Positions 11,353 through 19,668 of a stretch of DNA of 64,000 nucleotides are shown piece after piece (the first letter of the stretch is position 1; each line of letters opens with the position of its first letter). The notes under the pieces were generated by a model. That model was not told the origin of the DNA and made no database searches. It saw only the letters and a program-made list of their open reading frames with translations. The DNA is from Atrina japonica. Lineage: Eukaryota > Mollusca > Bivalvia > Pterioida > Pinnidae. The position numbers and the translations under genes are program-made. Where the stretch lies: assembly GCA_030159075.1 (NCBI GenBank), contig BROG01000941.1:144539-208538 (forward strand). Direction: 5' to 3'.

Positions 11353-12643
11353 TTAAGAGACGACGCTCTTGAAACGACCGTCCAACATGTTGATCTGTCC
11401 GTCCTTGACGACGAAGATGTAAACGTCCAAGGGATTGGTATCGGTTTCTGGCGTTCTCTCGATGAGGACGGAAAACGCCTTCGCTTATGTTTTGTAACTT
11501 GCGACCCGTGCCGTGGAGATGGTTTTCGGGCGTCGTTCGCAGATCCAGCCAGAGACCGAAATGGTCTTTGAGATATTTTCCCAGAGTCATATCGCTCAGC
11601 TCGAGTTCCTTGGCGACCGTTTCCGTGACGATTTCGCGATTCAGGGGGAAAAACTTTTTAATCTTGTCGAAGTGGTCTTGAGGTGACATGTAGCCTGTGA
11701 ACAGTTGGTTTGGCTTACCCTCGATGGTTATTCTCACTTTGGTGATTCGCGGATTATAAAACTTTTCGGGATCCTTGACGGAAGGGTCTTTGAAGAGAAA
11801 GAGAATGCCCGCGAGAGAGCGTGCTGAAGTGTTGATCTGATAATTGAGGGCGCTATCCGATTTACTCATCATCGTCTTACGGTAGAGCATGATCTCGTTG
11901 AAGTAATAGACGTGCTGACCCGCGTAACTCTGTCTGATGCTGCGAGCGAGATGCTCGTCGGTGATTTGCTCGAACTCCAACGCGATGTTGGACACATTGT
12001 AACTCGTCTTTTTATCGGCATCGTCATCGTCCGTCGAGACGACGTGTACGGCGTTGTTAAACGTCAGCATGTATTCCAATCGATCTTGTAACCCCTCTTG
12101 ATAAAAGGGTTCGCTCGTCTCCAAGATTTCGAAGTCCAGGGGAATGCAAAAGCGGTTCTTGAACACCGCACCGATCTCGTAGTATTCGTTACTATCGAGA
12201 GGCATTGCATAGTTGATGGGTTTTGCTCTTAGTTTGTTGAGATCGTCGCTCTGTATTCCCTGATAGACCATGTTACGTCGTTCCGTCTTCCAAAGATCGT
12301 TGTAGACGAAGAATTTATCGGCATCGTTGATGCTCTGAACGGTCTTCCCCGAGATCTTCACCTCGATCGTCTTGACGATGTTACGCCCCAGATTATTATA
12401 AACACTCGTTTTGGAGAGGTCGCCGCCGTCCACGGCGACTTCCATGTCGAAGCACAGTTTCGCGGTGCGAGGGACGATGACGTCGTTATCGCTCAGATTG
12501 GGAAAGCGGACCGTCAACGTATGGTTTTCTGTGATGCTCGAAGGATTGTGGGTAATGGAGACCTTTTGGCGTATACCCTTCACGCCGCCGAAGGGTGTGC
12601 GCAATTTCCTATTAGGATCGAGAATATGTCCGTAATTCATCAT
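11353..12643 (-). pseudogene. Major capsid protein (double jelly-roll), frameshifted near its C-terminus
   Basis: It starts at ATG 12643 (MMNYGHILDPNRKLRTPFGG). The intended length is about 430 aa. The N-terminal pattern, the NDADKFFVYNDLWKTE segment and a long beta-rich body with aromatic surface loops match the hexon-like major capsid protein of Polintons. Near 11475 the frame slips by one base. The proper C-terminal strand (ending in a DGRFK-type sequence) is found in the neighbouring frame with a stop at 11353-11355, whereas the broken frame runs to 11333. It is divergent from the coiled-coil protein gene across only 47 bp, which should hold both promoters. Assignment is by family recognition, without a structure search. 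Confidence 0.88.
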
Positions 12644-12690
12644 CTTTTTTCTATTACGTAATAAAAAAATTTAAAGCGTTTTAAAAAAAT
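12644..12690. promoter_or_regulatory. Divergent promoter region, capsid gene and coiled-coil gene
   Basis: These 47 AT-rich bases separate the start codons of two divergently transcribed genes (12643 minus, 12691 plus). They contain runs of T and A (TTTTTTC, AAAAAAATTTAAAG). By position they must hold the transcription signals of both genes; no specific site is proven. Confidence 0.5.
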
Positions 12691-13927
12691 ATGGCGGAAC
12701 CGGTTACATTCGATAATCCGACGTTCGGCGACGATGATGTTGTTGATGATAATAACGATGGTGATCAAGGTACCGTCGAACAACCACCCGCGATGAAAAT
12801 ACACCCTTGCTGGAGGATGTTAATTTACCAGAAGTTCCATCACACCTCAAGGAGATCAACTCGAGCGTTTGAACACCCAACGTCTCGTGGATGAATGGAA
12901 AAAAGCAACGGGTGGTACCGATAAAAAACTTAAATTTTATATCCAAGGGTAAGTATTCGCTCTATGCGTGTGTGGGAGGGTAAGGAGATTTTATTAAACG
13001 ATAAACGTAATCCTAAGAATTTTGTAAAAGCAAGGACGTTAAAAGATAGAGGAGGTATACAATTTGTTAGAACCCTGGGTTTAGAAGATGAACTTCCCGA
13101 AATAAAAAAAGGCAAGGAATGTAATACGCGATGTTAATGAGGTTGTAGAAAATATAGAATTGGATGTTTTTGACCAAACGAGTGTTAAACGAGTAGACGA
13201 TGGGATTGAGAGATTATCTGAAAGTATAGAAGACTTAAACCACGAATTGCCCATGAGAGAACTGTTGGGTTTAGATAAGAGTCTGCGAACCATTCGCGGT
13301 TCTCTGCGCGTCCAAGAAGCCAAGAGAGTGGAGACGGAACGCATGTTGTCGCAGTGGCAGGAAGATCTGGAAAGGAAATCCGACGATCGGGAACGCATCG
13401 AGAGGGAGATCGCCAAGATGCGAGGTGAATTGGACGCCGTGAACGAGAGTGTCGACATCCTCAAGGGAAGGCTAAAGTCGCAACTGACCGCCATCAAAGA
13501 ATCGATCGCGAGGTTACTGGACGATAATCTTCCGTTGCGAGAACGGATCGCCGACCTGTTCAGGGAACAGGGTATCACCATCTTCAGCGTCCTGACGGCG
13601 ATCGGCATGACGATAGGTTTCTTGGTCGAATTGCTCCTTCCCGGGACGAGCACGCCACCACCCACACCACCCTCCAAACCTCCCCACAAGGAGGGAGGAG
13701 TGAAAGAATGGATCAAGAAACAGCTGGACGCGATCGGTAAATTGCTCGCGAGACTGGCCTCTAAATTCGGCGAGGCGTTACCCGGCATCTTGGGTGCCAT
13801 CGTGTCCTGGATCTTGTCGACGCTCGGCAAGACGGCGATGTGGTTGGGAGAACATCTGTGGGTCTTGGGCATGATCTTCGTCGGCTGGTTGTTAACGAAA
13901 CTCGACGAAGACCAGAAAAGAAAGTAA
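12691..13927 (+). pseudogene. Polinton coiled-coil/membrane protein, N-terminal part broken by frameshifts
   Basis: It begins MAEPVTFDNPTFGDDDVVDD, an acidic leader I recall from Polinton-linked proteins in cnidarian genomes. The sense message then changes frame at least twice between about 12790 and 13140. From 13160 it is open to the stop at 13925-13927 (255 aa). This intact part has a long charged coiled coil (about residues 60-130), a hydrophobic segment around GITIFSVLTAIGMTIGFLVE, a Pro-rich linker, and a second hydrophobic region (LPGILGAIVSWIL through LWVLGMIFVGWLL). The layout suggests a membrane-associated structural protein; function is unknown. Its 3' end overlaps the convergent neighbour by 36 bp. 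Confidence 0.75.
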
Positions 13928-14941
13928 CGATAGAGCCAAGACGGCCGTCTTCTGATCCTCGTGATCGTCTGACGGAGGCTTGTCCTGTAACGCTGACGGC
14001 GGTGGTGTGACCTCTACGGGAGGAGGAGGTGGTTTAACCCTCGCGAACGTTTTCGCGTTGAGGTCGACGTTCGTTCCGGGTGTCGTGGTGTCGGGAGCGA
14101 TCAAGATCTCGTTATTGTAATTGGCGATGTTCTTGCCGATGTTCAGCTCCATGTTGCTGGGCAGCATGTAGAGCCCCGGATGGACGACGTAGTCGAGCTT
14201 GGAATTGGCGTACTTCAGACAGTCTTCGTAGCGCGAGATGTCGGCGGGTAGGTCGAGCGGTCGGTTGATGGCGTCCTCGACGTTGACCAGGAACTGCTTC
14301 TGGGCGTCCAGCGACGTGGCACCGGCGTCCACGATCGAGGCCCTCGTCTCCCCCTGCGAGCCCAGGATCGCCCAGGCGAAGACCCGGATGGACGCGTCCA
14401 GTCTGGCCAGACCCGGAAGCGTGAAGCCCTCCGGTCGGTTCGCGATGAAGGTGGACCACTTCGTGTTATATTTCCCGAAGATGGTCCCCTTGATCTTCCA
14501 GTCCGCGTCGACTGGCACCCCGAATTCGCGACAGATCCGCTGGTACGCCGACGCGTCGACGTTGTTCGTGAAGTGCTCGAAGTCGGCGTCGCTGGGTAAG
14601 GGGGCGGCGATCTCCTGCAGGATCCTTCTGATCTGATAATAGATGTGGAATCGGAAGAACGACTTGGACAGGTGGTCGTTTCCCATGTCCAACGTCACGC
14701 CGCATCCGGTCGTGGCGCACCACACCGCGAAATTCAGCTGGTTCTGCCAGAATCCCTCGATGGGATGCCGGTACCACCGCTTCAGCATGGTGTAGTACTT
14801 CGACGTGCCGTCCTCGAAGACGTCCGGGTTGTCGTACTTGACGAAGATGTTCTCGAACGACGCGCGAAACTTTTCTTCTTCGTTGACGTAGACGTCGAAC
14901 GACGACAGATCTAGATTCTCTCTATACTCGTAGACGTTCAT
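13892..14941 (-). CDS. Capsid-block conserved protein, 349 aa, unknown function
   Basis: I start at ATG 14941 (MNVYEYRENLDLSSFDVYVN); an in-frame ATG further upstream would overlap the divergent neighbour. The protein is mostly globular with the strongly patterned segment WYRHPIEGFWQNQLNFAVWC, then FRFHIYYQIRRILQE and GLYMLPSNMELNIGKNIANY. The C-terminus is Pro-rich and ends in a short hydrophobic stretch. I recall similar proteins beside capsid genes in Polintons of cnidarians and other invertebrates, without an established function. It is one of the few long frames in the element that is uninterrupted. It overlaps the 3' end of the coiled-coil gene and diverges from the penton candidate. 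Confidence 0.8.
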   Translation of the reverse strand: MNVYEYRENLDLSSFDVYVNEEEKFRASFENIFVKYDNPDVFEDGTSKYYTMLKRWYRHPIEGFWQNQLNFAVWCATTGCGVTLDMGNDHLSKSFFRFHIYYQIRRILQEIAAPLPSDADFEHFTNNVDASAYQRICREFGVPVDADWKIKGTIFGKYNTKWSTFIANRPEGFTLPGLARLDASIRVFAWAILGSQGETRASIVDAGATSLDAQKQFLVNVEDAINRPLDLPADISRYEDCLKYANSKLDYVVHPGLYMLPSNMELNIGKNIANYNNEILIAPDTTTPGTNVDLNAKTFARVKPPPPPVEVTPPPSALQDKPPSDDHEDQKTAVLALSLLSFLVFVEFR

Positions 14942-14984
14942 TCTCTCTTTTTTAAGTTTAAGATTTATTAATATTAAAAACAAC
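14942..14984. promoter_or_regulatory. Divergent promoter region, 349-aa gene and penton candidate
   Basis: These 43 AT-rich bases lie between start codons at 14941 (minus) and 14985 (plus). They contain a T-rich run followed by AATATTAAAAAC. Position alone implies the start signals of both genes. Confidence 0.45.
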
Positions 14985-15644
14985 ATGTTCTATCTCGTGA
15001 CGGATATCGAAAAACCCGTCAAACTCTCTCGTTACATCGACAACGCGAAACGGCGGGTGGTGCGTGAGCGTCAAGTCCGTCCGTCTTTACAACGGGTTGT
15101 ACAACGTCAAGAAAGACGTGGAGATACGCTACGTCAAAAGGGGTGACAGACCCAAAGTCCAAAGCGTGCACGCCGGGTCGTACACCTTCACCGACCTACG
15201 ACGAATTCTCGCGAAATACTTCGACAAGGTGTTCCTGGACAAGACCACCATGAGGGTGAGAATCGACGGGTCGGGCAGCACGGCGGTGGTGCTTCCGCCG
15301 GAACTCGGCAAGATTCTAGGCATCGACGAGAACGCGTATCTCCACGGCCCATCGTCCCGAGCAACAGCATCAACCTGCAGCCGGTGGAACTCGTCAACGT
15401 CCATCTCGACGAGTTGGATGAGGGCGGGAGAGACGGCAAGGCGACGGACATCCTCGCGTCCCTACCCTGTCCCAACGTGAAATTTTCCGAGTTGTACGAA
15501 AAAGATATAGTCAAGCCCGTGTTCCTGTCTTTGAGACGGGATCGCATCTCGGAAGTGACGATACGTCTCAAGGACGAGAAAGGCAAACCCATCGACAATC
15601 ACGGTCAATCCGTTCACGTTCTATTGGAATTTAAGAAATTCTAA
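14985..15644 (+). pseudogene. Penton/minor capsid protein candidate, frameshifted
   Basis: It starts at ATG 14985 (MFYLVTDIEKPVKLSRYIDN). The message shifts frame near 15062 and again near 15350; the three pieces together would be about 219 aa. The middle piece reads YNVKKDVEIRYVKRG, then SYTFTDLRRILAKYF and ELGKILGIDENAY. This is the order (strand, GxYxxxDLxxxL helix, then a LGID/LGF-type segment) that I associate with Polinton proteins proposed as pentons. The last piece ends ISEVTIRLKDEKGKPIDNHG followed by a beta strand, a typical C-terminus of that group. Role as the five-fold vertex protein is inferred. Alternative: another virion component. Confidence 0.6.
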
Positions 15645-15659
15645 AAATAAAAAAGGAAA

Positions 15660-16079
15660 ATGTCTAGATCGGGATTCTATTGGAAGAAGACGTGGAAAGG
15701 GAAAGAACTGGTGGAGGACCTGAACGAGAGACTCTTCAAAGACCTCAACGACGCCAAAGAGGAGATCACCGCGTTGGCCAAAAACCGTCGCATCATGAAC
15801 ACCTTCCAATTCGAAGTGAATAAAAACGGAAGACTCCGTCCCGTACAGGGCACGACGATGTTGTTCGACGGTCACGTCATCCGTCTGGGTCTCTTGGGCG
15901 AACTGGACGTGACGCTGGTGCTGAACGACGTGGAATACAGGACCTTCAGGACCAAGGCCGGCGAGATCGTCCCGCTGAATCCGCCGTTGCGAGTGACGGC
16001 GGGCGACGTCCTCAACTTCGCCGTGAACAAAGGATCGAAATCGGGCTCCGTCAACGGCGTCGTCGTTCTCGACGTATAA
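15660..16079 (+). CDS. 139-aa beta-rich protein, unknown function
   Basis: The frame is intact, from MSRSGFYWKKTWKGKELVED to VNGVVVLDV. The first third is helical and charged. The rest (LLGELDVTLVLNDVEYRTFR onwards) alternates short hydrophobic and polar stretches as in a small beta-sandwich. It follows the penton candidate by 15 bp (AAAATAAAAAAGGAAA) and precedes a membrane protein by 27 bp, so it belongs to the same rightward gene run. No enzymatic motif is visible. A minor virion component is plausible but unproven. Confidence 0.7.
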   Translation: MSRSGFYWKKTWKGKELVEDLNERLFKDLNDAKEEITALAKNRRIMNTFQFEVNKNGRLRPVQGTTMLFDGHVIRLGLLGELDVTLVLNDVEYRTFRTKAGEIVPLNPPLRVTAGDVLNFAVNKGSKSGSVNGVVVLDV

Positions 16080-16106
16080 AAAAACTTTTAAATTAAAAAA
16101 CAAAAG

Positions 16107-16695
16107 ATGAGTAACAACAACAAAGAGGTATTGTATCCGACGTTAGAACCCGATCCGCAAGAGTATCGTCTCCGACGGATCGGCGAGATCGAGCAGACGT
16201 TCAGACGAGAGATCGAGACGCGGAAGAGCGTACACAAGAAGTACAAACGGTTAATCAACACCGCGGACGGGGTAGACGGAGCATTGATCACGGGGAGTGT
16301 AGTGTGCGGAGGGTTGGGATTCGCCCTCCCCATCGTGGGATTACCCTTACAGATCGTGGCCGTCACCGTGGGCTCCGTGGGACTGGTCTTGAAGGGCATC
16401 CGGCGTCTGTTGTTGAAGAAATCGGAGAAAATCATCTCAAAATCGTCAAACTGGCCGAGAGTAAACTGAATTCCATCGAGGATCTGGTGAGTCGCGCGCA
16501 CTGGAAGACGGGAAGATCTCGGCGGAGGAATTCGCCACCGTGTCTCACGAACTGACCAAGTATCGCGAGATGAAGGACAAGCTATACGCCAAATACAAAG
16601 CCGACGACGGGGTTAAAAAAGTCTCCGAACAAGAGACGAACGATCTGCGCGAACAGCTGCGTGCCCTTCTGGGCGAGAAATCGTCTTCTCGTTAA
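16107..16695 (+). pseudogene. Polinton small membrane protein, frameshifted
   Basis: It starts at ATG 16107 (MSNNNKEVLYPTLEPDPQEY). After a basic helical stretch comes a long hydrophobic Gly/Val-rich segment (LITGSVVCGGLGFALPIVGL and following), likely one or two membrane passes. The frame shifts near 16435 and again near 16497. The expected continuation, with AESKLNSIEDLVSRA and then GKISAEEFATVSHELTKYRE, runs on in the other frames to a stop at 16693-16695. The intended length is about 195 aa. The ISxEEF pattern with following heptads is one I recall in Polinton-linked proteins of other invertebrates. Function is unknown. Confidence 0.7.
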
Positions 16696-16777
16696 ATTGT
16701 AGCATTATAAAACGATGAAAACACTGCTGCTCCTCGTTAACCGTAGATTTTTTTAAGACAGTCTTAAAAAAATCCGG

Positions 16778-17167
16778 TTAAACTTCTTTCTTGGGACGTC
16801 TTCTTCTCCTCTTGCACCGCGGATGCGTCTTGTGCCACTCGTCTGCGCGTTCTTTTTCCGCCGCACGCATAAACACGTTTCGTATTTAGTGCTATCGGCC
16901 ATCCATCTTCGGCAAGAGGTGCAATACTTCATCGTGTCGATGCCTCTCTCTTTCAAGTAGTTGTGGTGAATGCTACAAAACAACGAATTCACGACGACCG
17001 GATGCTTACACGGATAGTCTCTGCGCATGCGAGGCATTTGACACGCGAGTTTGACGTCGTCGGGCCAAGACACCCAAGACTTGGTTACCCAACTGCATGC
17101 ACGTTATCTCCCCCAACATCTGTTTTAGGCCGCGTTCGGTAAACACCTTGTCCAGTAAAATAAACAT
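16778..17167 (-). pseudogene. Cys-rich, putative zinc-binding protein, frameshifted
   Basis: It begins at ATG 17167 (MFILLDKVFTERGLKQMLGE). The frame changes near 17080, and the central piece contains paired cysteines and histidines: CQMPRMRRDYPCKHP, then FCSIHH and YCTSCRRWM...KYETCLC. Near 16860 a second slip leads to a very basic tail (an RRRRRPKK-type stretch) ending at the stop 16778-16780. The pattern suggests one or two small zinc knuckles and a nucleic-acid or nuclear-targeting tail. It is the only minus-strand gene in the middle of the rightward run. I do not recognise a specific family. Confidence 0.55.
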
Positions 17168-17224
17168 TTTTTATTTATATATCTATTGTTTAAGTGTTTT
17201 AACAAAATTTTTTTACGTTAAGAA

Positions 17225-17377
17225 ATGAAACGTTTTACCGAGATGTTCTTGTTCGCGTTGCTCTCGTTCATCGTTTTATGGTGTTTACTCTTCTTATTCG
17301 CGATACTCTATCTATTACGTTTAGAACGTTATCATCGAACGGAACGATGGTTGAGACGACTTTTGCAAAAGATTTGA
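17225..17377 (+). CDS. 50-aa single-pass membrane peptide
   Basis: An ATG at 17225 opens a 50-codon frame ending TGA at 17375-17377. It reads MKRFTEMFLFALLSFIVLWC then LLFLFAILYLL, followed by a basic amphipathic tail (RLERYHRTERWLRRLLQKI). One strongly hydrophobic segment of about 25 residues with positive charges on both sides indicates a small membrane protein. It starts 57 bp from the divergent Cys-rich gene. Small membrane peptides are common in viruses of this lineage; the specific role is unknown. Confidence 0.6.
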   Translation: MKRFTEMFLFALLSFIVLWCLLFLFAILYLLRLERYHRTERWLRRLLQKI

Positions 17378-17417
17378 AAATGGCATAAAGAAAATTTATT
17401 CGTTATTAAAAAAAAAC

Positions 17418-18093
17418 ATGGCATTCGTGACAGTCGAGAACTTTGACATGAACAATTTAAGGGTGGGTGCTCATTACGTCGATAAGAAAGGGAAGCGTTA
17501 TCAACGCGTTTACGTCGCGTATCAGTACCCGACAGGCGACGTGAAACCGTTAGTGATACGCACTCCCAAAACGGAGTCGTCCGGCTTGTGGCAATACGAG
17601 GACGGTTCCGATTATACTATGAAATTTAAATGCGGAAAAGAATTCGCCACCATGTTGGAAAAGATCGAGGCGTTCTTGAGGGAATCCATAGAAAAACTCG
17701 CAAAAACACTGAAAGAAAAAAGGTAGAAAAACACCCGTGGATGTCAACGATATAGTCCTCGTGAAAACGGATCAGAACGGTAACAAAGTGATCTACTCGA
17801 AAGTTAAACAGGGGGACAGAGACAAGCCTACTTTTTATAGAAAGAGAACGGCCGACGATCCGAAAGATAAACATCCGCTCGTCGAAGTCGATCTTCACCA
17901 ATACGAGAAAAAACGATGTCTGGCCATCGGTTCTTTACGCGTAGACAACGTTTACATCGCCAACAAAGAATCGACCGTATCCTTGCAAACTCTCTTACAC
18001 CAGGTCGTCATCGTCAAAACGATCGACGTTGCTCCTCTACCGGATTTGGCCGACTGCGTAGAAGACTTGGACTTGGAGTCCGACACGGAATAA
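17418..18093 (+). pseudogene. Putative ssDNA-binding protein (CP312R-like), one frameshift
   Basis: It begins MAFVTVENFDMNNLRVGAHY at 17418. The N-terminal half holds the segment PLVIRTPKTESSGLWQYEDG followed by YTMKFKCG. This resembles the PLxIQTP...G...Y.L motif of single-stranded-DNA-binding proteins of nucleocytoplasmic large DNA viruses, such as CP312R of African swine fever virus. Near 17730 the frame shifts by one base, and the C-terminal half (DVNDIVLVKTDQNGNKVIYS and on) runs to a stop at 18091-18093 with an acidic end (DLDLESDTE). The intended length is about 225 aa. A replication accessory role would fit beside a self-encoded polymerase. Family assignment rests on a short motif. 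Confidence 0.5.
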
Positions 18094-18170
18094 ATAAATT
18101 AAAATGACAGTATTTTTGTAAAAACGTAACGTTTTTTACAAAATATAAATAAAATGTATAAAAAAAAGAG

Positions 18171-18653
18171 ATGAACGTGGACGAGATACTAACGAACGTC
18201 GCTACCTACCAACCGCCGCCGAGACGACGACGACGGTAGACGACTCGCTCAAAGATAGGTTATCGACCATCGTCGGATCGGGACGAGCGCGTCACTTCCT
18301 GGGAAAAGACGTGACCGTCGCCGACCTGAACAAGATGAACGACAAGGAACTGGACAATCTAAATCGTCTACTCAACGCGCGACTCGGCATGCGCATGAGT
18401 AAATCGATCGCCAATTCCGTCATCACGCTGTACACCCAGAGTCTAAAATATTTTTTCGATCTGCAGAACGAACCTAAAACTGATCGAAGAACTGAGCGAA
18501 GATCCCTTCCTCGACGCGGCCATCGGCGAAGCGTGCTGCAGCCTGTTCTACCACTTCGGTTCCTACCTGGCCCCTCTCAGTCTCGCCGCCACCACGTCCA
18601 GTCGCTATATAACGGGATTTAAAAAATCGGAGGGAATAGAAAAAGGGCGATGA
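18171..18653 (+). pseudogene. Polinton helical protein, frameshifted
   Basis: It starts at ATG 18171 (MNVDEILTNVATYQPPPRRR), in front of which lies TATAAAAAAAAGAG. The frame slips near 18230 and near 18475. The middle piece reads VADLNKMNDKELDNLNRLLN, then MRMSKSIANSVITLYTQSLK. The last piece reads DPFLDAAIGEACCSLFYHFG, then SYLAPLSLAA and ends KKSEGIEKGR. The small hydrophobic core and the SLFYxFGSxLAPLS pattern recur, from memory, in Polintons of other invertebrates. The stop TGA (18651-18653) overlaps the ATG of the next gene (ATGA), a sign of tight packing. Function is unknown. Confidence 0.6.
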
Positions 18654-18994
18654 ATCCGGAAGAACTCCTAACGAAAAAGAATCCGAAACGTCAAGAAGCG
18701 GGGAAGAAGGGAGCGCAAAAGAGGTGGAGTCGAAAAAGTCAGGACAGCAATGCTAATGGCCAGGATGGCAATGCTAATGGCAATGCTAATGGCCAGGATG
18801 GCAATGCTAATGGCCAGGATGGCAATGCTAATGGCCAGGATAGCTGGAAATGGCTAGCGGTCGGCGGCGGACTCGCGGCCATCGGAGTGGCGGTGGTGTT
18901 GTACAGGAAAAACCAACCGCAGCCGACACCTCCTCCTCTTCCAGAACCTAAAGAAGAAGAAGTCTCCAAATCCAATCCCCACGAAATGTATTAA
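18650..18994 (+). CDS. 114-aa membrane protein with NANGQDG repeats
   Basis: The frame is intact and its start overlaps the stop of the preceding gene. The N-terminus is basic (NPKRQEAGKKGAQKRW), a signature I recall from Polinton proteins. It is followed by a low-complexity linker of NANGQDG repeats (about residues 33-64), one hydrophobic segment (WLAVGGGLAAIGVAVVLYR, about 68-86), then a Pro- and Glu-rich tail. The linker comes from a 21-bp tandem repeat in the DNA and so could change length easily. Topology suggests a single-pass protein with a basic side that might touch DNA; this is inference. Confidence 0.7.
   Translation: MNPEELLTKKNPKRQEAGKKGAQKRWSRKSQDSNANGQDGNANGNANGQDGNANGQDGNANGQDSWKWLAVGGGLAAIGVAVVLYRKNQPQPTPPPLPEPKEEEVSKSNPHEMY
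18747..18840 (+). repeat. 21-bp coding microrepeat (NANGQDG)
   Basis: The unit AATGGCCAGGATGGCAATGCT recurs in tandem, about four copies with one short copy. Since 21 is a multiple of three, copy-number change lengthens or shortens the linker without breaking the frame. Confidence 0.85.
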
Positions 18995-19017
18995 ATAAAA
19001 ATCTTTTCACTATAAAA

Positions 19018-19182
19018 ATGTATAACGTGACACTGAGAACGTTCATGGACACGTCGATGTTTATGGCGTCGGGAATCCTCGCCACGAGTCTATTCGTTTT
19101 CATGATCGCACAAGTAGTGGAAGCTAAAGTCCAACACATCCACCATCACGACTGTACCGAAGACGAAGAAGAAGAGGGATAA
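19018..19182 (+). CDS. 54-aa single-pass membrane peptide with acidic tail
   Basis: ATG 19018 opens a 54-codon frame, MYNVTLRTFMDTSMFMASGI and following. It contains one hydrophobic segment (MFMASGILATSLFVFMIAQVV), then a His-rich stretch (HIHHH) and an acidic tail (EDEEEEG) before TAA at 19180-19182. It lies 23 bp after the preceding gene with the CTTTTCA/TATAAAAA motif between them. It is likely expressed with its neighbours. No family was recognised. Confidence 0.6.
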   Translation: MYNVTLRTFMDTSMFMASGILATSLFVFMIAQVVEAKVQHIHHHDCTEDEEEEG

Positions 19183-19207
19183 ATAATAATTCTTTTCATA
19201 TAAAAAA

Positions 19208-19399
19208 ATGAGCGAAAAGGATTTGGTCAACACCGCGTATCACGAGGCCGTCGGAATGGGAATAGAAAAAGACGACGCCGACTTTAAGGCGGACGACGAG
19301 GACGACAACCAACCCATGCTCTTCAGGATGAACACTTACTGCGACGAACTCTACAACACGAACAACGGCACGACGGAGACGGTAAAATCCGATAAATAA
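19208..19399 (+). CDS. 63-aa acidic protein, N-terminus duplicated in the next gene
   Basis: It reads MSEKDLVNTAYHEAVGMGIE and then a strongly acidic stretch (DDADFKADDEDDNQ) with a polar end. The first 14 or so residues and the upstream promoter are repeated at 19422, and the two proteins then diverge completely. It could be a truncated paralogue or a gene in which a copied 5' end was joined to new sequence. Function is unknown. Confidence 0.5.
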   Translation: MSEKDLVNTAYHEAVGMGIEKDDADFKADDEDDNQPMLFRMNTYCDELYNTNNGTTETVKSDK

Positions 19400-19421
19400 T
19401 AATCCTTTTCATATAAAAAAA

Positions 19422-19645
19422 ATGAGTGAAAAGGATTTGGTCAACACCGCATATCACGCGGCCGTCGTGACGGGAATCGCCACGTTGTACGCGCAAGTTT
19501 CCAAGAAGTTCTTCAAGACGGCCGCGCCCAAACTGATCTAGATCTAAAGGATCTCGGGATGGTCTTCGTCGACTACGTTTTGGCCGAGTACACCAAAGAC
19601 ATGCTGGTCAAGAAGGGTATCATCCCCGCCGATATCATGAAATAA
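19422..19645 (+). pseudogene. Small Polinton protein, frameshifted copy partner of the 19208 gene
   Basis: It begins MSEKDLVNTAYHAAVVTGIA and continues TLYAQVSKKFFKTAAPKLI to a stop at about 19541. A sensible continuation follows in another frame (DLKDLGMVFVDYVLAEYTKD, ending KKGIIPADIMK) to TAA at 19643-19645. The intended product of about 74 aa has a short hydrophobic N-terminal helix and a C-terminal helix. The layout resembles small Polinton proteins I recall from cnidarians; function is unknown. Confidence 0.5.
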
Positions 19646-19668
19646 ACTAAAAATTCTATTTTAAAAAA

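Larger units (their letters stand above)
18996..19424 (+). promoter_or_regulatory. Repeated promoter-like motif upstream of three small genes
   Basis: The sequence TCTTTTCACTATAAAAATG precedes the gene at 19018. TTCTTTTCATATAAAAAAATG precedes 19208 from 19190, and TCCTTTTCATATAAAAAAAATG-type text precedes 19422. The shared core is CTTTTCA followed within two bases by TATAAAAA, ending at the start codon. The fixed distance and repetition argue for a viral-type transcription signal with a TATA-like centre. The last two copies lie within duplicated sequence, so they are not fully independent. Confidence 0.55.

Noticed and set aside
10727..11356. 209-aa plus-strand frame opposite the packaging ATPase
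   Set aside because: It is antisense to a clear Walker A/B protein; the open frame is a codon-bias shadow.
13081..13872. 263-aa minus-strand frame opposite the coiled-coil protein
   Set aside because: It is a Ser/Leu-rich shadow of the charged coiled-coil coding strand.
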